The notes under the pieces were generated by a model, which saw only the letters and a program-made list of their open reading frames with translations, was not told the origin of the DNA and did no database searches. Positions 8,562 through 16,710 of a stretch of DNA of 18,435 nt are shown here, piece after piece; the stretch's first letter is position 1; every line of letters begins with the position of its first letter. The position numbers and the translations under genes were made by a program. This DNA is from Fictibacillus halophilus (lineage in GTDB: Bacteria; Bacillota; Bacilli; Bacillales; Fictibacillaceae). Where the stretch lies: NCBI RefSeq assembly GCF_016401385.1, contig NZ_JAEACF010000007.1, positions 1 to 18,435 of the forward strand. The letters run 5' to 3'.

Positions 8562-8713
8562 CTTATTCAGAGAGACCGAGGGATCAGGCCCTATGACGTC
8601 CGGCAACCTCCATATTGGAACGGTGCTACTTCCTGCAGAATGATGATTCATTCTGGAAGATAAGTCGATGTTTACTTATTCGCCCTCTTCCATGAAATGA
8701 AGAGGGCTTTTTT
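8562..8713 (+). promoter_or_regulatory. SAM-I (S-box) riboswitch of metNIQ
   Basis: The aptamer (8562-8664) starts CTTATTCAGAGAG and carries the S-box blocks GAGGGATCAGGCCC, TATGACGTCCGGCAACC, GGTGCTACTTCC and GCAGAATGATGATT. P1 is formed by CTTATT (8562-8567) and GATAAG (8659-8664). The same GATAAGT can instead pair with ACTTATT (8674-8680), which would prevent the terminator at 8682. SAM binding therefore favours termination, and low SAM turns on methionine uptake, as for the B. subtilis metNPQ operon. Confidence 0.96.
8682..8713 (+). terminator. Regulated terminator of the S-box leader
   Basis: GCCCTCTTC pairs with GAAGAGGGC (8699-8707), and six T follow. It is the off-state hairpin of the SAM riboswitch. 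Confidence 0.93.
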
Positions 8714-8734
8714 ATATGGTAAGGGGGAGGACAT

Positions 8735-9748
8735 ATGATCGAAATCAAGGACGTGACGAAATTATATAAAGTAAAAGGCAAAGAGATCATCGGAGTGAAA
8801 AATGTTTCACTGACGATAGAAAAAGGTGAGATCTTTGGCATTGTAGGATATAGCGGGGCTGGGAAGAGTTCGTTGCTGCGCTGTCTTAATTTATTGGAAA
8901 AACCAACATCAGGAGAAATCAAAATCGATGGCATCTCCATTACGAAGCTAGGGAAAAAGGAGCTGCGCTTGGAGCGTCTTAAAATCGGTATGATCTTTCA
9001 GCACTTTTATTTGATCAGTGCGAAGACGGTTTTTGAGAACATCGCTTTCGCTTTAAAAGCAGCCGGGAAAACGAAAGAGGAAATCAACCGTAAGACATAC
9101 GAGCTTTTGAAGATGGTGGGATTAGAGAATCAAAAAGATCAGTACCCTTCTCAGCTGAGTGGTGGCCAGAAACAGCGAGTAGGCATCGCGAGAGCTCTTG
9201 CCAATGACCCGAAGGTTTTACTTTGTGATGAAGCTACTTCAGCTCTTGATCCGAATACAACGAGATCTATTCTTTCCCTTCTGAAGTCCATCAATAAAAA
9301 ATTAGGAATTACGATCGTGCTGATCACTCATGAGATGGAAGTGGTAAAAGAAATCTGCCACCGAATGGCCATCATGCAGGATGGGGAAATCATCGAGTCG
9401 GGAGATGTGTATAACATTTTTGCTAACCCAGAAAAAGAGCTTACTAAAACGTTTATCAGCTCTGTGATTCAGATGGATCTACCAGAACCGCTCCTAAAGA
9501 ACAGAAAAGGGACCGTCATCAAGATACAGTTTAAAGGGGCCATTGCAGAAGAAGCCGTAGTTTCTGAGCTTTTCCAAAACTTTAGTGTAAAAGGAAATAT
9601 CCTTCACGGTAAGATCGAATATATTCAAGACACGCCGCTTGGAATCTTCATCATGGAACTAGTCGGTGAAGAGGCAGAAGTAAAGCGAGCGATTTCGTAT
9701 ATTGAAAGTCGCATAGAAAATCTTGAGGTGGTGAAACAAGTTGCTTGA
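8735..9748 (+). CDS. metN: Methionine ABC transporter, ATP-binding protein MetN
   Basis: MetN powers uptake of L- and D-methionine through MetI. The 337-residue protein has Walker A GYSGAGKS at 38-45, a Q-loop at FQH, the signature LSGGQ at 141-145, Walker B ending Asp165-Glu166 and the switch histidine His199. After about residue 260 comes the C-terminal NIL (ferredoxin-like) domain that in this family binds methionine and inhibits transport. The start ATG follows AAGGGGGAGG by 4 nt. metI begins inside the last codons of metN, and the SAM riboswitch immediately upstream fixes the substrate as methionine or a related sulfur compound. In B. subtilis the orthologous operon lies elsewhere on the chromosome, so its position here looks like an insertion into an otherwise conserved region. 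Confidence 0.96.
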   Translation: MIEIKDVTKLYKVKGKEIIGVKNVSLTIEKGEIFGIVGYSGAGKSSLLRCLNLLEKPTSGEIKIDGISITKLGKKELRLERLKIGMIFQHFYLISAKTVFENIAFALKAAGKTKEEINRKTYELLKMVGLENQKDQYPSQLSGGQKQRVGIARALANDPKVLLCDEATSALDPNTTRSILSLLKSINKKLGITIVLITHEMEVVKEICHRMAIMQDGEIIESGDVYNIFANPEKELTKTFISSVIQMDLPEPLLKNRKGTVIKIQFKGAIAEEAVVSELFQNFSVKGNILHGKIEYIQDTPLGIFIMELVGEEAEVKRAISYIESRIENLEVVKQVA

Positions 9749-10403
9749 TTCTATTTTAAATATCCTTCCAGATTTGAATAAAGCATTTTTTGAAACATTA
9801 TATATGGTCGCCATATCACTAGGTGTTTCATTAATTGTTGGTCTACCGCTGGGAATCATCCTGTTTGTTACCGACAAAGGTCTGTTGTTTGAGAATGTGT
9901 GGATCAAGCAGATAGCAGGCATTCTTGTGAACTTGGTCCGCTCTGTACCATTCATCATTTTATTAGTCGCTTTATTACCGTTGACTCAACTCATCACCGG
10001 AACAACGATCGGACCAACTGCAGCATCTGTCTCTTTATCCGTCGCAGCCATCCCTTTCTTTGCGAGGCTCGTAGAAACCTCTTTACGAGAGATCGATAAA
10101 GGAGTGATCGAAGCGGCCGTTGCAGTGGGCGCTACGCCATGGATGATCATACGTGAAGTACTCCTTCCAGAAGCGAAGCCGGGAATCGTTCAAGCGATAA
10201 CGGTAACCGCAATCAGCTTACTTGGCTATTCAGCCATGGCAGGCATCGTCGGCGGCGGAGGAATCGGCGACTTCGCGATCCGCTTCGGTTACTATCGCTA
10301 CGACAACATGATCATGCTCACAACCGTCATACTACTAATCGTAATCGTCCAGCTCATGCAAGTCATCGGAGACGGTGCAGCAAAGGCAGTGAATAAACGA
10401 TAA
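9741..10403 (+). CDS. metI: Methionine ABC transporter permease MetI (MetP)
   Basis: This is a 220-residue integral membrane permease with about five hydrophobic helices. The permease EAA loop is visible as EAAVAVGATPWMIIREVLLP (around residues 124-143), which contacts MetN. The start is TTG at 9741, placed 7 nt after GAGGTGGTG and overlapping the metN stop codon by 8 nt, so translation is coupled. The length agrees with B. subtilis MetP (222). The gene is followed by a 232-bp gap that contains copy 2 of the dispersed palindromic element and then by metQ; this gap is unusually long for a transporter operon. No clear T-run terminator separates metI from metQ. Confidence 0.96.
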   Translation: MLDSILNILPDLNKAFFETLYMVAISLGVSLIVGLPLGIILFVTDKGLLFENVWIKQIAGILVNLVRSVPFIILLVALLPLTQLITGTTIGPTAASVSLSVAAIPFFARLVETSLREIDKGVIEAAVAVGATPWMIIREVLLPEAKPGIVQAITVTAISLLGYSAMAGIVGGGGIGDFAIRFGYYRYDNMIMLTTVILLIVIVQLMQVIGDGAAKAVNKR

Positions 10404-10453
10404 GCTAAGTTTTAATTTTTATTATTGCTGTTTTAAAAAGACTTCATTGACAA

Positions 10454-10581
10454 GTTGATTGGAGTGCAAGATGCGAGACTCCTGGGGGATCAGCGGGACA
10501 GGTGAGACCCCGCCAGCGCAAAGCGCTAGGGAGGCTCACCGCACGCCCCCCGGAAAGGGAGCATCTGGAACGGAAATCAAC
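10454..10581 (+). repeat. Dispersed palindromic element, copy 2 (128 bp)
   Basis: It is bounded by GTTGATT and AATCAAC and shares with copy 1 the blocks GAGACTCCTG, AGGTGAGACCCC, AGCGC/GCGCT, GAGGCTCACCGCAC and CGGAAAG. Stems are AGATGC/GCATCT (10469-10474 with 10561-10566), GGGGG/CCCCC, GGTGAG/CTCACC and AGCGC/GCGCT. Two stems differ from copy 1 by paired changes that keep the base pairs. It lies between metI and metQ and so would form a large hairpin in the operon mRNA. Confidence 0.88.
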
Positions 10582-10635
10582 CACTCACAAAAACATCATG
10601 TATTTGCAAAAAAACGATTTTAAAAGGGGATCATC

Positions 10636-11451
10636 ATGAAAAAAATCATACTTACACTACTAACAGCTCTGCTCGCTTTCGGCTTAGCAGGATGTTCATC
10701 TTCATCAGATGCATCAAAAGATAAAGAAGTAACCCTTGGCGCAACAGCAGGACCATACACAGACATGGTCAACAAAGCCATCAAGCCCTCACTTGAGAAA
10801 AAAGGATATAAAGTAAAAGTCATTGAATTCAGCGACTATATCCAACCAAACATGGCATTATCAAAAGGCGATCTAGATGCTAACCTTTTTCAACACAAAG
10901 TGTACATGGAGAATTTCACAAAAGAAAAGAACTTAAAGCTTTCAGAAGTCATCATCGTTCCAACAGCACCGATGGGCCTCTATTCTGAGAAATTCAAATC
11001 GGTTAAGGACATAAAAGAAGGCAGCACGGTCGCGATTCCAAACGATCCTGTTAACTTAGCCCGCACGTTGCTCATGCTTGAAGATGCAAAACTGATCACT
11101 ATTAAAGAGGGAATCAACGAACTAACAGCTTCTGAAAAAGATGTTCAGGATAACCCTAAGAAGCTTGTGTTCAAACCATTAGAAGCGGCGCAGCTTCCAC
11201 GTGCTGTACAAAGTGCAGATGTTGCAGCTGTACCTGGTAACTTTGCACTCGCAGCAAAGATGGATTTATTAGATGCGATTCAATTAGAGAACATGCCGGA
11301 CACGTACCGTAACCGTGTTGTGGTGAACACGAAGGATGTTGATTCTGCATTCGCAAAAGATATTAAGAAGGTAGTGGAATCGAAAGAGTTTGAAGAAGTG
11401 ATCGATAAGGAGTTCGAAGGCTTCGGAAAACCAGAATGGATGAAGAAATAA
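10636..11451 (+). CDS. metQ: Methionine-binding lipoprotein MetQ
   Basis: MetQ captures methionine outside the membrane and delivers it to MetNI. The 271-residue precursor has a lysine-rich start, a hydrophobic stretch and the lipobox LAGC, with Cys20 as the lipidated residue; a serine-rich linker follows. The body has the NlpA/MetQ family look: VTLGATAGPYTDM, then DANLFQHKVYM, and VAIPNDPVNLARTLLMLED. The start ATG follows AAAGGGGA by 5 nt. The gene is third in the S-box operon but separated from metI by a 232-bp gap with a strong hairpin element, which may lower or buffer its expression relative to metNI. A separate promoter in the gap is not obvious. Confidence 0.96.
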   Translation: MKKIILTLLTALLAFGLAGCSSSSDASKDKEVTLGATAGPYTDMVNKAIKPSLEKKGYKVKVIEFSDYIQPNMALSKGDLDANLFQHKVYMENFTKEKNLKLSEVIIVPTAPMGLYSEKFKSVKDIKEGSTVAIPNDPVNLARTLLMLEDAKLITIKEGINELTASEKDVQDNPKKLVFKPLEAAQLPRAVQSADVAAVPGNFALAAKMDLLDAIQLENMPDTYRNRVVVNTKDVDSAFAKDIKKVVESKEFEEVIDKEFEGFGKPEWMKK

Positions 11452-11460
11452 AATAAAACA

Positions 11461-11495
11461 AAACCCCGGGCTCATAAGAATGAGAACCGGGGTTT
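11461..11495. terminator. Bidirectional terminator between metQ and dck
   Basis: AAACCCCGG pairs with CCGGGGTTT, and an inner stem CTCAT/ATGAG extends it. On the minus strand the hairpin is followed by TTTTGTTTTATTTTATT, a good T tract for ending dgk-dck. On the plus strand only TTTCTATGTTT follows, a weaker tail for metQ. Confidence 0.88.
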
Positions 11496-11501
11496 CTATG
11501 T

Positions 11502-12170
11502 TTATAAGCGAACTTCTCGTTTCGCTTCAATCTTTTGTGCGATTTTTTCTACGATGTGATCGATGGATTCAGGATTGTCTCGAAGATCATAGTCATTGAT
11601 ATTCACGCGGAGTACAGGACAAGAATTAAAAGAAGCGATCCACTTTTCATAGCGGTCGTACATCTCTTCCCAGTAAGAAACCGGTGTTTCTTGCTCCATT
11701 TTACGGCCGCGTTTTTGAATACGAGCTAAGATATCATCAAGAGAGCCTTCTAAGTATATCAAGCAATCAGGCTGTGGGAAGTATGGCGTCATGACCATCG
11801 CTTCAAACAGGTGAGTATACGTTTCGTAATCTACATTAGACATGTTGCCTTTATCAAAGTGCATGCGAGCAAATATACCTGTGTCTTCGTAGATGGAACG
11901 GTCTTGCACAAACCCTCCGCCATAATCGAACATTCTTTTTTGCTCTTTAAAGCGTTCTGCTAAAAAGAAGATCTGCAGGTGAAAGCTCCAACGCTTAAAA
12001 TCATGATAAAAGTTTTCTAAGTATGGGTTGTTATCCACTTTCTCCATGGATGTGCGAAACTTTAATTTTTCAGCAAGTGCATTCGTAAACGTAGATTTAC
12101 CCGCACCGACCATACCTGCCACTGTAATGACAGCATCATTTGGGATTCCGTATTGTATGAGCTTACTCAT
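11502..12170 (-). CDS. dck: Deoxyadenosine/deoxycytidine kinase
   Basis: Dck phosphorylates deoxycytidine and deoxyadenosine to their 5'-monophosphates for salvage into DNA precursors. The 222-residue protein has the P-loop GMVGAGKS (19-26), the conserved KVDNNPYLENFY segment, WSFHLQIFFLAERF, the DRS triad at 90-92 in QDRSIYEDTGIF, and an arginine-rich lid near IQKRGRKME. The DRS triad and sequence match B. subtilis Dck (217 residues) rather than Dgk. The ATG overlaps the dgk stop as ATGA, and AAGGAG lies 10-11 nt upstream inside dgk, so the two kinases are translationally coupled. It is the last gene of the minus-strand unit and converges with metQ. Confidence 0.95.
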   Translation of the reverse strand: MSKLIQYGIPNDAVITVAGMVGAGKSTFTNALAEKLKFRTSMEKVDNNPYLENFYHDFKRWSFHLQIFFLAERFKEQKRMFDYGGGFVQDRSIYEDTGIFARMHFDKGNMSNVDYETYTHLFEAMVMTPYFPQPDCLIYLEGSLDDILARIQKRGRKMEQETPVSYWEEMYDRYEKWIASFNSCPVLRVNINDYDLRDNPESIDHIVEKIAQKIEAKREVRL

Positions 12171-12808
12171 CGCGCAACTTCTCCTTTTTTCAGAGTTGCA
12201 TCGATTAAGGAAAAGATTTTCTCTTTATCCGCTTCATACGCAACAAAATCTAACTCATCTCCGTTAAACGAGAGCACAGGAATCTCCGGGTGCTGCTTCT
12301 TAAAGGCAGTCATGAACGTCTCGTAATCTTCAGCTAACTGTTCTAAGTACGCAGGCTCCATATTTTGCTCGATAAAACGTCCGCGCTTACGCACGCGGTG
12401 CAGCAACGTATCAAGGCTAGCGTTTAAATAGATGATCACGTTCGGAACAGGCATATCCTCAGTAAGGATATCAAAGCACTGCATGTATTTATGAAGATTT
12501 CCGTCTTTTAGCGTTCGTCCGGCAAAAATACGGTTCTTAAAAATATGATAATCAGAAACGACAGGTATCTGTTTAGATAAATACTGCCCTTGAATCTCTT
12601 CAAGCTGTTTATACCTGTTGCAAAGAAAGAACATCTCGGTTTGAAAACTCCACTCATCGATGTTGTCGTAAAATTTTCCGAGAAAAGGATTCTCCTCTAC
12701 AATCTCTTTCAATAATTGAAAGTTATAGTGCTCGGCAATAGCTTTTGCGAGCGATGTTTTCCCTACGCCAATCGGCCCTTCAACTGCGATAAAGGGGGTT
12801 GAACTCAT
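12167..12808 (-). CDS. dgk: Deoxyguanosine kinase
   Basis: Dgk phosphorylates deoxyguanosine to dGMP, which complements the Dck spectrum. The 213 residues include the P-loop GPIGVGKT (11-18), EIVEENPFLGKFY, WSFQTEMFFLCNRYKQ and DYH at 86-88 where Dck has DRS. This DYH variant and the sequence as a whole match B. subtilis Dgk (207 residues). The lid is RVRKRGRFIE. The start ATG follows AAGGGAGG by 9 nt. dgk is the first gene of the dgk-dck pair and has a likely extended -10 promoter at 12861-12869. The pair sits on the minus strand, as in B. subtilis. Confidence 0.95.
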   Translation of the reverse strand: MSSTPFIAVEGPIGVGKTSLAKAIAEHYNFQLLKEIVEENPFLGKFYDNIDEWSFQTEMFFLCNRYKQLEEIQGQYLSKQIPVVSDYHIFKNRIFAGRTLKDGNLHKYMQCFDILTEDMPVPNVIIYLNASLDTLLHRVRKRGRFIEQNMEPAYLEQLAEDYETFMTAFKKQHPEIPVLSFNGDELDFVAYEADKEKIFSLIDATLKKGEVAR

Positions 12809-12860
12809 CTTCCTTTTCCTCCCTTATAAATAACAAACGAAAAATTACAGACAAAGAATA

Positions 12861-12869
12861 TTGTAGCAT
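12861..12869 (-). promoter_or_regulatory. dgk-dck promoter, extended -10
   Basis: On the minus strand TGCTACAAT forms an extended -10 (TGn plus TACAAT) about 55 nt upstream of dgk. The -35 is poor. Confidence 0.5.
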
Positions 12870-12924
12870 ACGTTTGGAAAAGGTGGTGAGATTATCGGTA
12901 AAAAGTTAATGGTAAATATGCTAT

Positions 12925-13539
12925 TTAGTACATCGTTTTATGTTTGTTTTCATTCGCCTGATCAATGATCGCTTTTAAATCTAAGTCTGCGCTCTTGCTG
13001 ATATCGGCATTCAATGTCTTTTCCATTAATAGTAAGGCTCTTTCGTTATCTTCTTCTATATTAGAAGCGGAACAATCAGAAGGTGCATAAAGTGTAAAAC
13101 CTCTCATGTAAGCATCGTTCGCTGTAAAGAGGACACAGATGTTACCCGCCACACCGCATAATATTAAAGTTTGTATTCCGAGCTCATTTAATAAAGTTGA
13201 TAAAGGTGTAGAAAAAAATCCTGAATGCTTTGGTTTGACGACAAAGAAGTCGTCATCGTCAGGCTGTAACTTTTTAACGAATTCACCACCGGATTGTGTC
13301 GAGCAATAGTCGACGAGCTTGTGCTTATCTGACTGCCATTGTCCAAAGTTATCGTTCACATAAATAACCGGGATGTTTTCATTTTTAGCTCGCTTTTTCA
13401 AATCAAGAATCTTATCGGCAATCGGTGCAGAAGTTTTTAATAAGAGCGGCGCCTCAGGAAAATTAAAGTCGTTGATCACGTCAATAATAAGCATAGCGAC
13501 AGGAACTTTGTTGTCCTCGTGTTGATGAAGTTTCTCCAT
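12925..13539 (-). CDS. yaaI: Isochorismatase-family cysteine hydrolase (YaaI-like)
   Basis: This is a 204-residue cytoplasmic enzyme of the isochorismatase/nicotinamidase superfamily. The catalytic triad is visible: Asp20 in MLIIDVINDF, Lys102 in VVKPKHSGFFSTPL and Cys135 in GVAGNICVLFTANDAYMRGF, with the family's cis-peptide at Val130-Ala131. No metal-binding nicotinamidase signature is apparent, so nicotinamidase activity is doubtful and the substrate is unknown. B. subtilis has yaaI between dgk and tadA, and this position supports orthology. The ATG has only a weak AGAGAGAG upstream. No terminator separates it from dgk 116 bp downstream on the same strand, so its transcript may continue into dgk-dck. 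It is divergent from tadA. Confidence 0.88.
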   Translation of the reverse strand: MEKLHQHEDNKVPVAMLIIDVINDFNFPEAPLLLKTSAPIADKILDLKKRAKNENIPVIYVNDNFGQWQSDKHKLVDYCSTQSGGEFVKKLQPDDDDFFVVKPKHSGFFSTPLSTLLNELGIQTLILCGVAGNICVLFTANDAYMRGFTLYAPSDCSASNIEEDNERALLLMEKTLNADISKSADLDLKAIIDQANENKHKTMY

Positions 13540-13612
13540 AACGATCTCTCTCTTTCTTTTTAGCTTTAGCTTTTATTAAAAATCCCGAGTATCATCTATA
13601 TAAAAGAAGTAA

Positions 13613-14200
<588 letters not shown>

Positions 14201-14211
14201 TGCTCCTGCGG

Positions 14212-14240
14212 TTGATTTTTTTAGAAGGACATAGTATACT
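14212..14240 (+). promoter_or_regulatory. Promoter of the SRP RNA gene
   Basis: TTGATT (14212-14217), a 17-nt spacer and TATACT (14235-14240) form a strong sigma-A promoter. Initiation near 14247-14248 would add about 38 nt in front of the mature RNA, the same geometry as the B. subtilis 354-nt scRNA precursor. A second possible start is TGTTATACA at 14273-14281, which would begin near the mature 5' end. Confidence 0.8.
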
Positions 14241-14284
14241 AAATCTTGCACATTTAGTTGTGCATCTAACAATGTTATACACTT

Positions 14285-14554
14285 TGTCGCGCTAGATGGG
14301 GAGGTAGCGGTGCCCTGTACTCGCAATCCGCTGTAGCGAGGTTGAATTCCTCTCCTCGGCTAGTTCAACGTATGGTCTGACGGACGTAAGTGGTGTTGAT
14401 GTCCGGGTCCTGCGCAACGGAGACCCATGAACCCTGTCAGGTCCGGAAGGAAGCAGCAGTAAGTGGACCACTTCGTGTGCCGTGGGGCAACCTGGACTGA
14501 GCTAACTGCGTTTGTACGCATAGGTTGACTATTCCAAAGAGAGGTGCGCGGCAT
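14285..14554 (+). ncRNA. ffs: Signal recognition particle RNA (large Bacillus type)
   Basis: This 6S-like scRNA (scr in B. subtilis) is the RNA core of the bacterial SRP, which binds Ffh and targets nascent membrane and secreted proteins. The sequence has the Alu-domain blocks TAGATGGGGAGGTAGCGGTG, CGTATGGTCTGACGGACG and GGCAACCTGG, and the S-domain TCCGGAAGGAAGCAGCAGTA, which contains the Ffh-binding internal loops and the GGAA tetraloop. The ends TGTCGCGC (14285-14292) and GCGCGGCA (14546-14553) pair, which fixes the length at about 270 nt (271 in B. subtilis). An Alu domain of this type is typical of Bacillus and absent from the short proteobacterial 4.5S RNA. The RNA is probably cut from a longer precursor by RNase III. 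Confidence 0.96.
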
Positions 14555-14571
14555 TCTAATATATAAACAAT

Positions 14572-14602
14572 AACTCACCCTTGTTTCAGGGGTGAGTTTT
14601 TT
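14572..14602 (+). terminator. Terminator of the SRP RNA gene
   Basis: AACTCACCC pairs with GGGTGAGTT, with a 9-nt loop, and a run of six T ends the signal. From the first promoter to here is about 355 nt. Confidence 0.95.
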
Positions 14603-14614
14603 GTAATGTTTCAG

Positions 14615-14620
14615 TATAAT
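14615..14620 (+). promoter_or_regulatory. dnaX promoter -10
   Basis: A perfect TATAAT lies 37 nt upstream of dnaX. The -35 region falls in the SRP RNA terminator stem and is weak (TGAGTT at 16 nt). Confidence 0.5.
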
Positions 14621-14657
14621 ATAGAAAGAATGCATGTGATTTAAAGGAGGCAAAGGG

Positions 14658-16367
14658 ATGAGTTATCAAGCGCTCTACCGCGTATGGAGGCCACAGAGCT
14701 TTGAAGATATGGTCGGGCAGGAACACATTACAAAAACGATTCAAAATGCCTTGATGCAGGACAAGCTTTCCCATGCCTACCTGTTTTCAGGACCACGAGG
14801 AACGGGTAAAACAAGTGCGGCGAAAATTATAGCGAAAGCCGTTAACTGTGAACGGGCTCCAGTATCTGAGCCTTGTAATGAATGTGACGCTTGTAGAGGA
14901 ATCACGAACGGCTCGATATCCGATGTACTTGAGATCGATGCCGCGTCTAATACAGGTGTAGATGATATAAGAGATATCCGGGACAAAGTAAAGTTTGCGC
15001 CGTCCTCTGTTACGTACAAAGTCTATATCATAGATGAAGTACATATGCTTTCAACTGGTGCATTTAACGCACTGTTAAAAACATTAGAAGAACCGCCGAG
15101 CCATGTTATTTTTATTCTGGCAACAACAGAGCCGCATAAAATTCCAGCAACGATCGTTTCCCGATGTCAGCGATTTGATTTTAAGCGGATATCTTCACAG
15201 TCGATTATCGGACGTATGAGGCAGATCGTCGATTCTAACGGTACCGAAGTTGATGAAGAAGCTCTGCAACTGCTAGCAAGAGCAGCTGAAGGTGGAATGC
15301 GTGACGCATTAAGTTTGCTCGACCAAGCGATCTCCTATAGTGATGAAAAGGTTCGAGTGGAAGATGTTCTGTCTGTAACCGGCTCAGCTTCACAAAAGCA
15401 TCTTTCTGAGATGGCAGAAGCGTTTTTAGAAAAAGATGTTTCAAAAGCTCTTACATTATCGACAGAACTTTTACATGAGGGAAAAGATCCTGTTCGATTT
15501 TTAGGAGACCTTATCTACTATTACAGAGACATGCTTCTATATAAAACGGCACCTCAATTAGAAGAGCTGTTAGAGCGGGTCTCAACGGATGAAGATTTTG
15601 CACGATTAGCAGATGCTACAGCTGCAGAAGACATCTATTCGATCATCGGTCAGTTAAATGCCGCACAGCAAGAGATGAAATGGACGAACCATCCTAAGAT
15701 TTTCTTAGAGACAACGTTCATCAAGATTTGTTATCAAAAACAAGAAGGGATCTCGTCACAAGCGGGGAATCCTTCTGTTGAACCGTTAATGCAAAGAATC
15801 GAACAACTAGAACAAGAACTAAAAAAGATGAAAGAAAGCGGCTGGTCATCTAATGGTTCGTCCTCCCAGACCGAAGCGGAAGCTCCAAGAGAGAAGCGAG
15901 TGATACGAGGACAAGGCGGAGCATCACAGACGCAAGTGAAAGAGATGCTCAAAAAAGCAAAGAAACCAAACCTTGTTCAGCTTAAAGGGATGTGGGGAGA
16001 GATCTTAGATAAGATCCGTTCTGAAAAAGTAAGTGCCTATGCTCTTCTTTCAGGGGCAGAGCCGGTAGCTTGTTCAGATCAAATCTTTTTGCTGGCATTT
16101 CAGCATGAAATTCACCGTCAAATGGCATCTCAAGAGAACAACAGAAGCTATGTTGAAAGCGCAGTTTATAGTACAATAGGAAAGAACCTGTCCATGCTAT
16201 CCATATTGGATCCAGAATGGCAGAAACTAAAAGCTGATTTCATTAAAGAGCAACAGCAAGGTCAGCCTTCTTCTGAAGAAAAAGAAAAAACAGAAGACCC
16301 TCTCATCGCAGAGGCGATCAAATTGGTTGGCGATGATTTAATTGAGATAAAAGAAGAGGAAGAATAA
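14658..16367 (+). CDS. dnaX: DNA polymerase III subunit tau (DnaX)
   Basis: DnaX is the ATPase of the clamp loader and links polymerases and helicase at the fork. The 569-residue product has domain I with Walker A GPRGTGKT (45-52), a zinc module with Cys64, Cys73, Cys76 and Cys79, the DEVH Walker B at 126-129 and the sensor/arginine-finger SRC at 168-170. Domains II and III follow to about residue 370. A charged, partly coiled linker (about 375-430) leads to the tau-specific C-terminal domain. The start ATG follows AAAGGAGG by 7 nt. yaaK starts 16 nt after the stop, forming a dnaX-yaaK-recR-yaaL operon. Oddity: codons 388-390 contain a correctly phased A-AAA-AAG, and the -1 frame ends eight codons later, so a gamma-like short form is conceivable. 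B. subtilis is not thought to make one. Confidence 0.97.
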   Translation: MSYQALYRVWRPQSFEDMVGQEHITKTIQNALMQDKLSHAYLFSGPRGTGKTSAAKIIAKAVNCERAPVSEPCNECDACRGITNGSISDVLEIDAASNTGVDDIRDIRDKVKFAPSSVTYKVYIIDEVHMLSTGAFNALLKTLEEPPSHVIFILATTEPHKIPATIVSRCQRFDFKRISSQSIIGRMRQIVDSNGTEVDEEALQLLARAAEGGMRDALSLLDQAISYSDEKVRVEDVLSVTGSASQKHLSEMAEAFLEKDVSKALTLSTELLHEGKDPVRFLGDLIYYYRDMLLYKTAPQLEELLERVSTDEDFARLADATAAEDIYSIIGQLNAAQQEMKWTNHPKIFLETTFIKICYQKQEGISSQAGNPSVEPLMQRIEQLEQELKKMKESGWSSNGSSSQTEAEAPREKRVIRGQGGASQTQVKEMLKKAKKPNLVQLKGMWGEILDKIRSEKVSAYALLSGAEPVACSDQIFLLAFQHEIHRQMASQENNRSYVESAVYSTIGKNLSMLSILDPEWQKLKADFIKEQQQGQPSSEEKEKTEDPLIAEAIKLVGDDLIEIKEEEE

Positions 16368-16383
16368 AAGGAGGAATTGTACG

Positions 16384-16701
16384 ATGATGAAAGGCAACAT
16401 GAACAATATGATGAAACAAATGCAAAAAATGCAGCGTGACATGGCGAAAGCTCAAGAGGAATTAAAAGATAAAGTGATCGAAGGTACAGCTGGTGGCGGT
16501 ATGGTTACCGTTAAAGCGAACGGTCACAAAGAAATCATCGACATTATCATTAAAGAGGAAGTTGTAGATCCAGATGATATCGACATGCTTCAAGACCTTG
16601 TGTTAGCAGCTACGAATGATGCACTTAAAAAAGTAGACGAATTAGTATCACAAGACATGGGCAAATTCACAAAAGGACTCAACATTCCTGGAATGTTCTA
16701 G
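16384..16701 (+). CDS. ebfC: YbaB/EbfC family nucleoid-associated protein
   Basis: This is the YaaK/EbfC protein, a small dimeric DNA-binding protein placed between dnaX and recR in most bacteria. The 105 residues begin with a Met- and Gln-rich helix ([20 protein letters not shown]), then the conserved strand [15 protein letters not shown] and the helix [20 protein letters not shown]. The sequence is close to B. subtilis YaaK (107). The start at 16384 follows GGAGG by 9 nt; ATG 16387 is an alternative. Its exact role is unsettled; a nucleoid or RecR-related role is suggested by the family and by the operon. Confidence 0.95.
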   Translation: MMKGNMNNMMKQMQKMQRDMAKAQEELKDKVIEGTAGGGMVTVKANGHKEIIDIIIKEEVVDPDDIDMLQDLVLAATNDALKKVDELVSQDMGKFTKGLNIPGMF

Positions 16702-16710
16702 GAATATGCT

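Noticed and set aside
14360..14653. Minus-strand frame opposite the SRP RNA
   Set aside because: It is the complement of a conserved structured RNA and has no coding features.
15951..15957. Second AAAAAAG run in dnaX
   Set aside because: It is read AAA-AAA-G, which is not the X-XXY-YYZ phase needed for -1 tandem slippage.
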